A stretch of 60,922 nt of DNA from an uncultured Acetatifactor sp. (GTDB lineage: Bacteria; Bacillota; Clostridia; Lachnospirales; Lachnospiraceae), in NCBI GenBank assembly GCA_910589035.1, contig CAJUSI010000083.1, positions 1 to 60,922 of the forward strand, given 5' to 3'. The notes under the pieces are model-generated. The model searched no databases and was not told the DNA's origin. It was given only the letters and a program-made list of their open reading frames with translations. Shown here piece after piece: positions 42,644-51,624 of this stretch (its first letter is position 1; each line of letters starts with the position of its first letter). The translations under genes were made by a program, and so were the position numbers.

Positions 42644-42931
42644 CTATTTCTCAATCACTGCAAGGATATCGTTCTGCTTTACGATGATGAATTCCTCCTC
42701 GTCCAGCTTCACTTCCGTTCCCGAATACTTTGAGAAGATTACATTGTCGCCAACCTTTACTTCCATCTTGACTTCCTTGCCGTCCACCGTGCCGCCGGGG
42801 CCAACCGCCACAACCTCTGCCTGCTGGGGCTTCTCCTTATTCTGTCCGGGAAGAACGATGCCGGATTTGGTGGTTTCTTCTGCAACTAACTGCTTTAATA
42901 CGACTCTGTCACCTAAAGGTACTAATTTCAT
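42644..42931 (-). CDS. groES: 10-kDa co-chaperonin
   Basis: A 95-residue lid of the chaperonin. LVPLGDRVVLKQL and the GIVLPGQNKEKPQ mobile loop are in order. It starts 34 bases after the CIRCE operator. Confidence 0.98.
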   Translation of the reverse strand: MKLVPLGDRVVLKQLVAEETTKSGIVLPGQNKEKPQQAEVVAVGPGGTVDGKEVKMEVKVGDNVIFSKYSGTEVKLDEEEFIIVKQNDILAVIEK

Positions 42932-42965
42932 GATAACTGCCTCCTGTAATATTCATTTTACTTTG

Positions 42966-42992
42966 TTAGCACTCATTTGATTTGAGTGCTAA
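42966..42992. promoter_or_regulatory. CIRCE operator (HrcA target) of groESL
   Basis: TTAGCACTC and GAGTGCTAA are separated by nine bases, an exact match to the consensus. It lies between the promoter and groES, so HrcA would block the transcript start. Confidence 0.98.
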
Positions 42993-43004
42993 TCACTAGA
43001 ACAT

Positions 43005-43033
43005 ATAATAGTTTTATATGTAAGTCTTTGCAA
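43005..43033 (-). promoter_or_regulatory. groESL promoter
   Basis: TTGCAA and TATTAT with a 17-base spacer lie just upstream of the CIRCE element on the minus strand. Confidence 0.8.
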
Positions 43034-43205
43034 ATATATTCACGGAAGTTCAAGGCTTATTTTCTTCTGTTTTCTCTTATTATCTCTTCTTTTCTTTTGT
43101 TTTCTCACTTTATTCTCCAGGAGCTGATTTAATATTTATTTTAGAAATGCCTTATTCCGCGCATCCTCCCGGCCGATATATATATTAGAACTTAGAAAAT
43201 GGAAA

Positions 43206-43526
43206 TTGCGGAACATCTTCTATTATAGAAGGCCGCGCGTCACTGTTGAAATACACATCCAGGGAGGGATTAACGCAGCAAACGGAATTCAAAGCTATTT
43301 CAAAGTGTATCCGGTTCAAATGGTTTACGCGGTATCAAAGGTAAAACGGGAAAAAAGGGATTCCGGCCGCAGGAACGCCAGACCGTCCTCCTCCCGTCCC
43401 TTTGCCGCCATATTGCAGACGGCTGTGGAGGAGCATTGCGCGGAGGAAATCTGCAGTGTGACCTATGACCGCCAAAGCCTGATCCGCACATATGATTTCC
43501 TCCAGACCAGGGAATACACCTTTTGA
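43206..43526 (+). CDS. Small conserved hypothetical protein, plus strand
   Basis: An open frame of 106 codons ends in a believable folded segment (FAAILQTAVEEHCAEE then SVTYDRQSLIRTYDFLQTRE). The part up to about residue 40 may not be coding: the frame begins at TTG with a weak site, AGGGAGGG lies at about 43262 with no proper start codon in frame after it, and an ATG at 43318 gives a 69-residue protein. A bidirectional terminator follows. I recognise the C-terminal pattern as one seen in small Lachnospiraceae proteins of unknown function, from memory only. Confidence 0.5.
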   Translation: MRNIFYYRRPRVTVEIHIQGGINAANGIQSYFKVYPVQMVYAVSKVKREKRDSGRRNARPSSSRPFAAILQTAVEEHCAEEICSVTYDRQSLIRTYDFLQTREYTF

Positions 43527-43532
43527 ACCCGA

Positions 43533-43577
43533 AAAAAGAGACGCCGCATGGAGATTTCCGTGTGACGTCTCTTTTCG
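43533..43577. terminator. Bidirectional terminator between convergent genes
   Basis: AAAAGAGACG pairs with CGTCTCTTTT and ends in T-runs on both strands, directly after the small plus-strand gene. The rest of the 43578-43765 gap shows no gene. Confidence 0.82.
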
Positions 43578-43765
43578 TTATATCCATTTGTCCGGGAACT
43601 CTTTCATATATAAATCCATCCGCTTATGCGGCCCCGGCTTATGTTTCCTTCAGATTTACATATCCGCTCCTTTATGCGCATCTGCGCTTATACGCCCTCA
43701 TCTGCGGATCCGTCCGTCCCGGAAGTCATTCTCCTGCAGCTCTTCCGGTTTATGGGCACACCCGC

Positions 43766-44764
43766 CTATGAGTTAAAAGTATTCGTATTTCCGATAAAGT
43801 CGCTGGCGCTTCCGAGCTTCATCAGGCGCCCCTTTTCCTGGCGTTCCTTTATCTTCGACCGAAGGGTTGGGATCGCACCCAGCAGCAGGAACAGATAGAT
43901 CAGGAAGAGATTCAGCGCATAATCTGTCATTTCGATAATCCCCGTGGATATCATCTCCGGCACCATTCTGTACCATTCGAAGATATTCCAGCCGTAAACT
44001 CCTTCGCTGGCCCGGTAAAGCATGATGGCCCAATCCAGCCGGTCTCCCACATAAGTCATTCCCAGCATGATAATAACACAGATCACAACGCTCTTTTTGG
44101 AGATCTTTCCTCCAAGCAGCTCATAGCCCTTCAGTACTCCGATTGCCATCACCGCGCCGGACAACGCCGCCACATATCCCAGCTGGCTCAGCAGAATGAT
44201 GCACAGTACGCCCACCAGGGAGCCAAGCAGGGCGCCCACAATCCCGCCGACGATATTTTCCTTCTTCGCCTGCATCTCCTGGGTAAGGCTCAGCATATTT
44301 CCGCGCATTTTCTCCTCGCAGTCCGGGCAGAGATGTGTGTATGTACCTCCGAAGCGGAAGGAAGCAACCTCCTCGCTCCTGCTGCAGACGCTGCAGCAGG
44401 GCGAGTATCCCTTCGATTTCAGGAAGGACAGGAGGCTGGAGATGGACTCCTTCATGGACTCCTTCAGCTTTTCCTGCTTATTTACCGCCTTATGGGAAAC
44501 CAGGATCTGATTTCCCTCCTGCCGCAGTGCCGCCACGCTCTTTACGCTCTTTGCGAACTCCTTTTTCTCCTGCTTGGTAAGAGCCGCACCGGTGGGGCTC
44601 TTGGCGGCAGTATGGATCGTCAGCATATAAGGATATCTGCTGTCCGCCGCATAGACGATCAGATCGTAACCGTCCTTCTGTCCGTATATCGTATTGTTTG
44701 CTCCGTCATACCGCAGGCCGACGGCAGCGGCCAGGGCTTCATAATTATCCGTCACCTTACTCAT
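43766..44764 (-). CDS. Membrane protein with zinc-ribbon, unknown function
   Basis: A 332-residue protein. The N-terminal 125 residues look soluble (NYEALAAAVGLRYDGANN, ...YDLIVYAAD). A zinc-ribbon with CCSVCSRSEEVAS and LCPDCEEKM (about 127-160) follows, then four hydrophobic segments (about 170-300) and a basic C-terminal tail. I do not recognise a named family. The last residues (SASDFIGNTNTFNS) are Ser/Thr/Asn-rich. A ribosome binding site is present. Nothing in the neighbourhood gives its job away. Confidence 0.8.
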   Translation of the reverse strand: MSKVTDNYEALAAAVGLRYDGANNTIYGQKDGYDLIVYAADSRYPYMLTIHTAAKSPTGAALTKQEKKEFAKSVKSVAALRQEGNQILVSHKAVNKQEKLKESMKESISSLLSFLKSKGYSPCCSVCSRSEEVASFRFGGTYTHLCPDCEEKMRGNMLSLTQEMQAKKENIVGGIVGALLGSLVGVLCIILLSQLGYVAALSGAVMAIGVLKGYELLGGKISKKSVVICVIIMLGMTYVGDRLDWAIMLYRASEGVYGWNIFEWYRMVPEMISTGIIEMTDYALNLFLIYLFLLLGAIPTLRSKIKERQEKGRLMKLGSASDFIGNTNTFNS

Positions 44765-44972
44765 TTTATTTCGTTTCCCTTTCCATGTATTTTTTAAAAT
44801 TTCATACCCCGCTCAGCCGTTTTCCTTTCGGACGCTTTCGGAATTGGTTTCCATGCCAGGAAATCGCCCAACGCAGAGAGGAACACCCGGCTGAGTCTGG
44901 TATATAGTCATTTTATTATGGCGCCGTCGCCTGATCAGGGCAGGCCGATACCGGAAGCTGCCCCGGGACGAA

Positions 44973-45659
44973 TCAGCATTTTATCTCCAGATATCCCAGA
45001 AGCTTTGACATGTCATATTCATCCAGAACGCCCAGATTGGAATCATAGTATTTGCCGTCATAATGCACCAGATAATGGCAGTAACGCCCCATCTTCTCCA
45101 TCATGATACAGCATTTCGGCAGCACTGCCGCGCGTCCCTCCGTATAATTGATGACATCGGAATGATCGATTCCGTAATAATTCAGGGCGGAAATCATTCT
45201 TCCCATGGTAGCCTGCCATTCCCGGCAGTCCATAACGCTGATCACCTCCGCAATGGTGATCCCCGCAAGCATCGCCACACAGGACTGCCCACATAAGCCG
45301 TCCTCCGGCTGAATGATAACCTTCATGCTATCAATCCTGCGGATGGGATTGTCAAAGCTATAGGGACTGTTCTGATCCATACGGATCAGGGATTCCGTAA
45401 TGTGAAGCAGAATCTTGTGGGGCACGCCCAGCTCTACCTTCACCGCATCGTCATCCGGAATATGGATCTCATAATTCCCCTGAAAGGTGCTCTTCCCATT
45501 TTCCCTGGGGAGCAGCTCACAGTCTATCACCGCGTTGTCCAGCACCACATCCGCCTTGATCACATCCCGCTGCTTACAGACCTCCCACACGTTGAACGGG
45601 ATCCTGATCATATAGCCCTTTTCCTTCTTCTCAATAACCGACTGAAAAAAATACCGCAT
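44973..45659 (-). CDS. DUF1905-like domain fused to a papain/C39-like cysteine peptidase domain
   Basis: A 228-residue protein in two parts. Residues about 17-95 (IRIPFNVWEVCKQRDVIKAD..., ...YEIHIPDDDAVKVELGVP) match the small barrel of DUF1905. Residues about 110-228 resemble a cysteine peptidase: EDGLCGQSCVAMLAG carries the Gln and Cys, CHYLVHYDGKYYDSN the His and an Asp, in C39-like order. The peptidase part could be active or only ligand-binding. I know of no named protein with both. It lies downstream of the AraC gene on the same strand. Function unknown; the two-domain reading is inference. Confidence 0.65.
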   Translation of the reverse strand: MRYFFQSVIEKKEKGYMIRIPFNVWEVCKQRDVIKADVVLDNAVIDCELLPRENGKSTFQGNYEIHIPDDDAVKVELGVPHKILLHITESLIRMDQNSPYSFDNPIRRIDSMKVIIQPEDGLCGQSCVAMLAGITIAEVISVMDCREWQATMGRMISALNYYGIDHSDVINYTEGRAAVLPKCCIMMEKMGRYCHYLVHYDGKYYDSNLGVLDEYDMSKLLGYLEIKC

Positions 45660-45795
45660 ACCCTCTATACCTCCGTTCCGGGCACTGTCCTAAGCCCTTC
45701 CTTTCCGATATTGTATCAGATTTTACCGCGCTTGAAAATATATTTTCTCTATTTTTCACAGGAGTACGCAAATAATATTTGCATACGGGAAATAG

Positions 45796-46656
45796 TCATG
45801 CATTCTTCCTTGCCTGGGAAGGCGAAACCCCATAGTGCTTCTTATAGAGCTTGCTGAAGTGATAGGCGTCGTCATAGCCCACCAGCGCAGCCACCTCCTG
45901 GATGCTTCCCTGATAGCCGCTCTCCAGCAGCTCTCTTGCCTTTTCCAGGCGGATGCGGATCAGATGCCGGATGGGCGCGCTCCCCGTCTCGCTTTTGAAG
46001 ATTCTGGATATATAGAAGGGACTCAGATACATATTCTCCGCAATCTGATCCAGGGAAATCTTCTCATTATAATGGTCTTCAATATAAGTGCTGATCTGCT
46101 CCACCAGGTATTTCTTGCCTGCGGATTCAAAGGCAGGCCCTCTCGGTCTCTCCATGGGTTCGCATTGTTCCCTGAGAACCAGCAGGAGCATCTGTATGAG
46201 ATAGGACTTCAGCATAAAATACCGCCCCTGCCTGCGCACGGAATTCTCCGCCTCCATTGCGGAGCAGATCCGAAACAGTCTCTGGCGCAGTTCTCCCGCA
46301 GTATGGTAGATATATTGTCCGCCGGGCAGCGGCATATAGTTCTCCGGGCAGCCCGTTATCCGGATATGGGAAAAGCCCACGAAGAACTCTGTGGCCGGAG
46401 TCTCCGCCTCCGGGCAGAACAGGGCCTGATGCTTAACCCCCGCATTGATGATGACCACATCTCCTTCCCGGACCGGATAGATTTCGTCTTCAATAATATA
46501 TTTTCCCTCTCCGGAAAGGACAAAGGCCATTTCGAGATGTTCATGGCTGCGGGGCAGAGCTTCTCCCTTGGCCTTATCCCGGGTTCCCTTCCATATAAAA
46601 AGGAAGGTAGGGTCCATTTCGTCTACGGATATATCCATATTTCTCTGCTCTTCCAT
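45796..46656 (-). CDS. AraC family transcriptional regulator
   Basis: A 286-residue regulator with an N-terminal cupin (SHEHLEMAFVLSGEGKYIIEDEIYPVREGDVVIINAGV) and two C-terminal helix-turn-helices (ISLDQIAENMYLSPFYISRIF; EVAALVGYDDAYHFSKLYKK). The start at 46656 follows GAGGTGAGAATTGG; a longer frame upstream lacks a site and overlaps the promoter. It is transcribed away from the ABC-nucleotidyltransferase-ABC operon and probably controls it. A small ligand of the cupin is likely. Confidence 0.93.
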   Translation of the reverse strand: MEEQRNMDISVDEMDPTFLFIWKGTRDKAKGEALPRSHEHLEMAFVLSGEGKYIIEDEIYPVREGDVVIINAGVKHQALFCPEAETPATEFFVGFSHIRITGCPENYMPLPGGQYIYHTAGELRQRLFRICSAMEAENSVRRQGRYFMLKSYLIQMLLLVLREQCEPMERPRGPAFESAGKKYLVEQISTYIEDHYNEKISLDQIAENMYLSPFYISRIFKSETGSAPIRHLIRIRLEKARELLESGYQGSIQEVAALVGYDDAYHFSKLYKKHYGVSPSQARKNA

Positions 46657-46689
46657 TCCAATTCTCACCTCCTCGTTCCTTTGCCTGTT

Positions 46690-46718
46690 ATTGTAACCAT
46701 TTTGGCGGGAAATGTAAA
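46690..46718 (-). promoter_or_regulatory. Promoter of the araC-type gene
   Basis: TTTACA and TACAAT are spaced by 17 bases, 35 bases before the chosen start. The 46719-46957 stretch holds the promoter region of the divergent operon and no gene. Confidence 0.75.
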
Positions 46719-46957
46719 ATAGAATTTCAAATTTTTTTGAGAAAAAATCTCTTTTATTTCCGTAATATGAGTATTTCTTTGATACAATAAAATCCATCAA
46801 GGGTGCAAGAAAACCCATTTCCTTTTGTACCCCGAAAAGTACAATGTAGCATAAGCCCATTTTCCAAAAACAGGGGCGGATGGAATCAAAAGAATCCGGA
46901 AGTTATGAAATAAGATAAAAAAATCTACATCCGGCAGATTCCAGGGGAGGATTACAT

Positions 46958-48739
46958 ATGACACCACTGAAATGGTTCTACGGCTTTTTGAAGCGCTACC
47001 GGAATCTGATGATTCTGGGGATTTTTCTCACCACTCTTATCGCGGCATTGTCCATTGTCAACCCGTATCTGTCGGGTATTATTGTGGACGATGTGGTTCA
47101 GGCGGGGAATTACGATCTGCTGCCGAAGCTGATTGCCTGCCTGCTGGGGGTCACGCTGCTCAACAGCGTCCTGCGCTTTCTGTACCAGCTTGTGTTCGAG
47201 ACGGCTTCTCAGGGAACCCTCTACGATATGCGCAGCACGGTGTACCGGAAGCTTCTGGAGGAGGATTTTGACTTCTATAATAAGAAGCGCACCGGAGATC
47301 TGATGAGCCGCCAGACAGGGGATATGGACGCTATCCGGCATTTCGTGGCCTACGATATTTACGCGGTATATCAGAATGTGCTTTTGTTTGCCTTTGCCCT
47401 GCTGATGATTTTCACCGTCAATACAAAGCTGGCTCTGTGTATGCTGGTGGTGCTTCCCTTCACGGCCCTGGCCACCTTTAAGCAGTCCAGGGAGGTGAAG
47501 CCCGCTTTCCAGAGGAACCGCAACTGCTTCTCCTCGCTGAACGCCTTCGTCCAGGAGAATATCAGCGGCAACCGGGTGGTGAAGGCCTTCGCAAAAGAGG
47601 ATTATGAGAAAGAAAAATTTCAGATCGAAAACGACAGGTTTAAGGATTCCCAGATCAGGGGTTCAAAGGTCTGGATGAAATATGTACCCATTTTCGAAAT
47701 TCTTTCCTATGCGCTGACCGTGATCCTGATGCTGTACGGCGGGTATATGGTCATTCAGGAGGAGATTACTCTGGGCGACCTGGTCAAGGTCAACGGTTAT
47801 CTGTGGATGCTGAACATGCCTCTGCGGATGGCTGGCTGGTGGGTGAACGATATCCAGAATTTCATTACTTCCGTGGAAAAGATTTATTCCACCTACAGCG
47901 AGGAGCCCAGGGTGAGAACGCCCCGTTTTAGCTGGAATCACGGAGATTCCTTCGGCTATCCCCATGACAAAATCCGCGGGGATGTGGAGTTTAAGGGAGT
48001 GTCCTACCAGGCGGACGGGGAGGATATCGTGCGGGATATCAGTTTCCGGGTAAAGGCCGGACAGACGGTGGGCATTATCGGCTCTACCGGCTCCGGAAAG
48101 TCCACGCTGATGAATCTGCTCTGCCGCTTCTACGATACCACCTCCGGGCAGGTGCTGGTGGACGGTACGGATGTGCGCCAGATGGATCTCTATAACCTGC
48201 GGGATAATATCGGCATGGCCATGCAGGATGTGTTCCTCTTCTCCGACACCATAGAGGGGAACATTGCCTACGGCAGACCGGACTGCAGCTTCGACCAGGT
48301 AAAGCAGGCCGCCATCATGGCGGACGCCAACCATTTCATCTCCGCTCTGCCGGAGAAATATGACACGATTGTCGGAGAGCGCGGCGTGGGCTTGTCGGGC
48401 GGCCAGAAGCAGAGAATCTCCCTGGCCAGGGCTCTTTTAAAGGACCCGTCCATCCTGATACTGGACGACACCACCTCCGCCGTGGATATGGAGACGGAAA
48501 GCTATATCCAGAAGCAGTTAAAGACCATCAAGCAGGACTGCACCGTGTTTATCATTGCCTACCGCATCTCCTCCATCAAGGACGCCGATCTGATCCTGGT
48601 CATGGACGGGGGACGCATAATCGAATCCGGCACTCATGAGGAGCTGGCGGCGGCAGGGGGCTATTATGCCAGAACCTTCCGCAGTCAGTACGGGGAAATC
48701 CCCTACGATATGATCCGGGAACATAAAGGCCTGGCGTAA
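46958..48739 (+). CDS. ABC exporter half, degenerate catalytic site
   Basis: A 593-residue half-transporter with six membrane segments (residues about 15-330) and a nucleotide-binding domain (Walker A GSTGSGKSTL, signature LSGGQKQRIS, Walker B ILILDDTTSAVD). The catalytic Glu after Walker B is replaced by Asp, the sign of a heterodimer with one weak site, as in BmrC/TmrA-type exporters. Its partner is the downstream half (49632-51416), which is canonical. Probably exports a drug or lipid. Confidence 0.92.
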   Translation: MTPLKWFYGFLKRYRNLMILGIFLTTLIAALSIVNPYLSGIIVDDVVQAGNYDLLPKLIACLLGVTLLNSVLRFLYQLVFETASQGTLYDMRSTVYRKLLEEDFDFYNKKRTGDLMSRQTGDMDAIRHFVAYDIYAVYQNVLLFAFALLMIFTVNTKLALCMLVVLPFTALATFKQSREVKPAFQRNRNCFSSLNAFVQENISGNRVVKAFAKEDYEKEKFQIENDRFKDSQIRGSKVWMKYVPIFEILSYALTVILMLYGGYMVIQEEITLGDLVKVNGYLWMLNMPLRMAGWWVNDIQNFITSVEKIYSTYSEEPRVRTPRFSWNHGDSFGYPHDKIRGDVEFKGVSYQADGEDIVRDISFRVKAGQTVGIIGSTGSGKSTLMNLLCRFYDTTSGQVLVDGTDVRQMDLYNLRDNIGMAMQDVFLFSDTIEGNIAYGRPDCSFDQVKQAAIMADANHFISALPEKYDTIVGERGVGLSGGQKQRISLARALLKDPSILILDDTTSAVDMETESYIQKQLKTIKQDCTVFIIAYRISSIKDADLILVMDGGRIIESGTHEELAAAGGYYARTFRSQYGEIPYDMIREHKGLA

Positions 48740-48791
48740 AAGAATCGCATAGCGCAGAAAAAGCGCATAACGCAAAAGGAGCGTATATATT

Positions 48792-49625
48792 ATGAATCAA
48801 AATCTGCTGACTATTTCAGAGGCTTTTGCCGCTTCCATGAAGGAGACGGACGGCGTGCTGGGAGCCTGGAATTTCGGTTCGGTCATGCACGGCACCTCCG
48901 ACGAATATTCCGATGTGGACATCATATTTCTGATCGGTGGGAATGCGTGGAAGGATATGGAAGCAAAGGTATCCGCGGCTTTGTCCGAATATTGCGACGG
49001 GGTTGCGCTTAGCTGGGGAGAAGGCTTTAACGGACATTCCCTTATCAGCAACAGCTATCTGTTAAGAAAGGATGGGCAGGTTCTCCAGTTCGATGTGGTT
49101 CTGCTGAATCAGGACTGTATCAGGGAGCCCCTCTGTAAGATCCACTACATGGATTTATCCGAAAAAGACATTGTTTTCGACAATGGAGGGCAGGTTCAGG
49201 AGCTGTGCGCCGACCCGCCCCATGGGAATCCATGGAGCTGCAGTCTGGACCGGGTAATAACAACCTATTATTTCTTTTTTCATATGACCGCCAAATACCT
49301 GCGCCGGCAGGATTATTTCAAGCTGAATCAGACCATGAGGACGCTTTACGACATGCATGCCTCGCTTCTGCTGGCAGGGTATGACGCCATAAGCTGGGGA
49401 GGCACGGAAAGCAGGCTTCACTTTCTGCCCGCCGACAGACAGGAGCATTTGAAGAAATATTACTGCACGGATGATTTTCGTCTTAACAGAGCCAATCTGG
49501 CCCGGTCCATGGAATGGTTCGAAGAAGATATGCAGGATGTACTGCGGCTGAAATCGCAGACATACGGCGGGAGCGACCTTGCCGCCATAAAAAAATTCTG
49601 GTATGAATGTACACAGGGGAGGTAG
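48792..49625 (+). CDS. Nucleotidyltransferase, aminoglycoside 6-adenylyltransferase-like
   Basis: A 277-residue enzyme with the nucleotidyltransferase core: GAWNFGSVMHGTSDEYSDVDIIF with GS and D-x-D, and the third acid in VLQFDVVLLN. The C-terminal helical part contains ITTYYFFFHMTAKYLRRQDY. It resembles the AadE/ANT(6) and DUF4037 branches; true aminoglycoside resistance is not shown. It lies between the two halves of an ABC exporter, 52 and 6 bases from them, so it is clearly part of that operon. The substrate is unknown. Confidence 0.8.
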   Translation: MNQNLLTISEAFAASMKETDGVLGAWNFGSVMHGTSDEYSDVDIIFLIGGNAWKDMEAKVSAALSEYCDGVALSWGEGFNGHSLISNSYLLRKDGQVLQFDVVLLNQDCIREPLCKIHYMDLSEKDIVFDNGGQVQELCADPPHGNPWSCSLDRVITTYYFFFHMTAKYLRRQDYFKLNQTMRTLYDMHASLLLAGYDAISWGGTESRLHFLPADRQEHLKKYYCTDDFRLNRANLARSMEWFEEDMQDVLRLKSQTYGGSDLAAIKKFWYECTQGR

Positions 49626-49631
49626 AAAACC

Positions 49632-51416
49632 ATGGCACGTAATCGATATGATATGGACGAGGTGCTGGAGTCCGGCTTTGACATCAGACAGCTGAAGCGT
49701 CTGGCCGGGTATGTTTCACCCTACAAGGGCAAGATGGCAGGCGTCATCTTTCTGATGCTCAGCGCCTCCGCGCTGACCATGACGGTGCCCATCTTTTTTC
49801 AGAGAATCATGGATATTTATATTCCGCAGAAGGATATGAACAAAATCGTTCTGTTCAGCCTGCTGACTCTGGCCGTGGCAGTCTATTCCGCCATCGCCAT
49901 GCGCTTTAAGATCAAGACCATGAGCGTTATCGGGCAGAGCATCATACATGCCATCCGCACCGATATCTTCAACCACCTGCAGGAGCTGCCCTTCCCCTAT
50001 TACGACGACAGGCCCCACGGCAAGATTCAGGTCCGGGTGGTAAACTATGTGAACAGCTTAAGCGACCTTTTAAGCAACGGTATCGTGAACACCGTAACGG
50101 ACCTTTGCAACCTTTTCTTCATTATAATATTCATGCTCATCTGCGACTCAAGGCTGACGCTGGTCTGTCTCTGCGGTCTGCCCCTGCTGGCCCTGGTGAT
50201 TGTGTTCATCAAGAGAAAGCAGCGGCGGGCATGGCAGATCCAGTCCAACAAGCAGAGCAATTTAAACGCCTATATCGCGGAGAGCATCAACGGCATCCGG
50301 GTGACCCAGAGCTTTGTCCGGGAAAATGAAAATAACCAGATTTTCAACAATTTAAGCAGCAATTACCGCAGCGCATGGATGAAGGCAATCAAGTTCAACT
50401 TCACCATGGGCCCCAGCGTGGACGTGATCTCCGCCGTGACCACCGCCTTCATCTATGTGCTGGGCATCCGCTGGATCCTGGCCCCGGACGCCACCATGAC
50501 CGTGGGCGTACTGATCGCCTTCACCGCTTACATAGGACGCTTCTGGGCGCCCATCAACACCCTGGCGGGCTTCTACAATTCCCTGCTGACCGCCATCTCC
50601 TATCTGGAGCGGATCTTCGAGACCATCGACGAACCCGTTCTGGTGAAGGACGCCGAGGACGCGGGCATTATGCCTCCTATCAGGGGCGTGGTGGAATTTA
50701 AGGATGTGTGCTTCAGCTATGAGGAGGGGCACCGAATCCTGGATCATATTAACTTCACCGCAGGGCAGGGGCAGACCTACGCCTTCGTAGGACCCACGGG
50801 CGCGGGGAAATCCACCATCGTAAACCTGATCAGCCGGTTCTACAATGTGGACTCCGGCCAGATTCTCATCGACGGAACGGATATCTCCAAAGTGACCATC
50901 CATTCCCTGCGCACCCAGATGGGCGTCATGATGCAGGACAGCTTCATCTTCTCCGGCACCATCATGGACAATATCCGCTACGGCAACCGGGAGGCCACGG
51001 ATGAGGAGGTCATGGCCGCCGCCAGAACCGTATGCGCCCACGATTTCATCTCCCAGATGGAGAACGGATATTATACGGAGGTAAATGAACGGGGAAGCCG
51101 CCTGTCCGCAGGCCAGCGCCAGCTGATCTCCTTCGCCAGAGCCCTCCTGGCCGACCCGAAGATCCTGATTCTGGACGAAGCCACCTCCAGCATAGACACC
51201 GAGACGGAAATCCTCCTGCAGAAGGGCCTGAACGAGCTGCTGAAGGGAAGAACCTCCTTCATCATCGCCCACCGGCTCTCCACCATCCAGAACGCCGACT
51301 GCATTATGTATGTGGACAAAGGAGGCATCCTGGAAAGAGGCACCCATGAAGAGCTGCTGAAGCAGAAAGGCGCATATTACGATCTTTATATGTCACAATA
51401 TGATTTCCTGGCATGA
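49632..51416 (+). CDS. ABC exporter half, canonical catalytic site
   Basis: A 594-residue half-transporter with six membrane segments and a nucleotide-binding domain: Walker A GPTGAGKSTI, signature LSAGQRQLISFA, Walker B ILILDEATSSID with the Glu intact, and a HRLST switch. It should pair with the degenerate half upstream (46958-48739). The start follows GGGGAGG close to the nucleotidyltransferase stop. A terminator follows. Confidence 0.92.
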   Translation: MARNRYDMDEVLESGFDIRQLKRLAGYVSPYKGKMAGVIFLMLSASALTMTVPIFFQRIMDIYIPQKDMNKIVLFSLLTLAVAVYSAIAMRFKIKTMSVIGQSIIHAIRTDIFNHLQELPFPYYDDRPHGKIQVRVVNYVNSLSDLLSNGIVNTVTDLCNLFFIIIFMLICDSRLTLVCLCGLPLLALVIVFIKRKQRRAWQIQSNKQSNLNAYIAESINGIRVTQSFVRENENNQIFNNLSSNYRSAWMKAIKFNFTMGPSVDVISAVTTAFIYVLGIRWILAPDATMTVGVLIAFTAYIGRFWAPINTLAGFYNSLLTAISYLERIFETIDEPVLVKDAEDAGIMPPIRGVVEFKDVCFSYEEGHRILDHINFTAGQGQTYAFVGPTGAGKSTIVNLISRFYNVDSGQILIDGTDISKVTIHSLRTQMGVMMQDSFIFSGTIMDNIRYGNREATDEEVMAAARTVCAHDFISQMENGYYTEVNERGSRLSAGQRQLISFARALLADPKILILDEATSSIDTETEILLQKGLNELLKGRTSFIIAHRLSTIQNADCIMYVDKGGILERGTHEELLKQKGAYYDLYMSQYDFLA

Positions 51417-51436
51417 GCCATGCACAGGCACAAATG

Positions 51437-51479
51437 AAAAACGCCCGTCGGGAGCTTGCTCACGAACGGACGTTTTTTA
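51437..51479 (+). terminator. Terminator of the ABC-nucleotidyltransferase-ABC operon
   Basis: AACGCCCGT pairs with ACGGACGTT (one mismatch) with an inner GAGC/GCTC stem, followed by six T. Confidence 0.82.
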
Positions 51480-51489
51480 TTTGTGACGT

Positions 51490-51543
51490 ATACGGCGAAG
51501 CCGTATCACCGGGCAGGCGCACGTCCTTTGCGCCTGCCCGGTG
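51490..51543. repeat. Two adjacent perfect hairpins downstream of the terminator
   Basis: ATACGGC-GAA-GCCGTAT (51490-51506) is followed at once by a 15-bp stem, CACCGGGCAGGCGCA with its complement around a seven-base loop (51507-51543). No T-run follows. This lies between the exporter terminator and the left direct repeat of the rloAB unit. Confidence 0.75.
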
Positions 51544-51549
51544 AGTGCA

Positions 51550-51570
51550 TGGCGGGGTCCCCGCGACTCC
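51550..51570. repeat. Left direct repeat flanking rloAB
   Basis: TGGCGGGGTCCCCGCGACTC plus C matches 53837-53857 at 20 of 21 positions, in the same orientation. Its core GCGGGGTCCCCGC is a palindrome. Confidence 0.75.
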
Positions 51571-51624
51571 CCAATGACTGCATGGCGGAAACCATACATC
51601 TCCGCACCCAAAGAAAAATATCTA

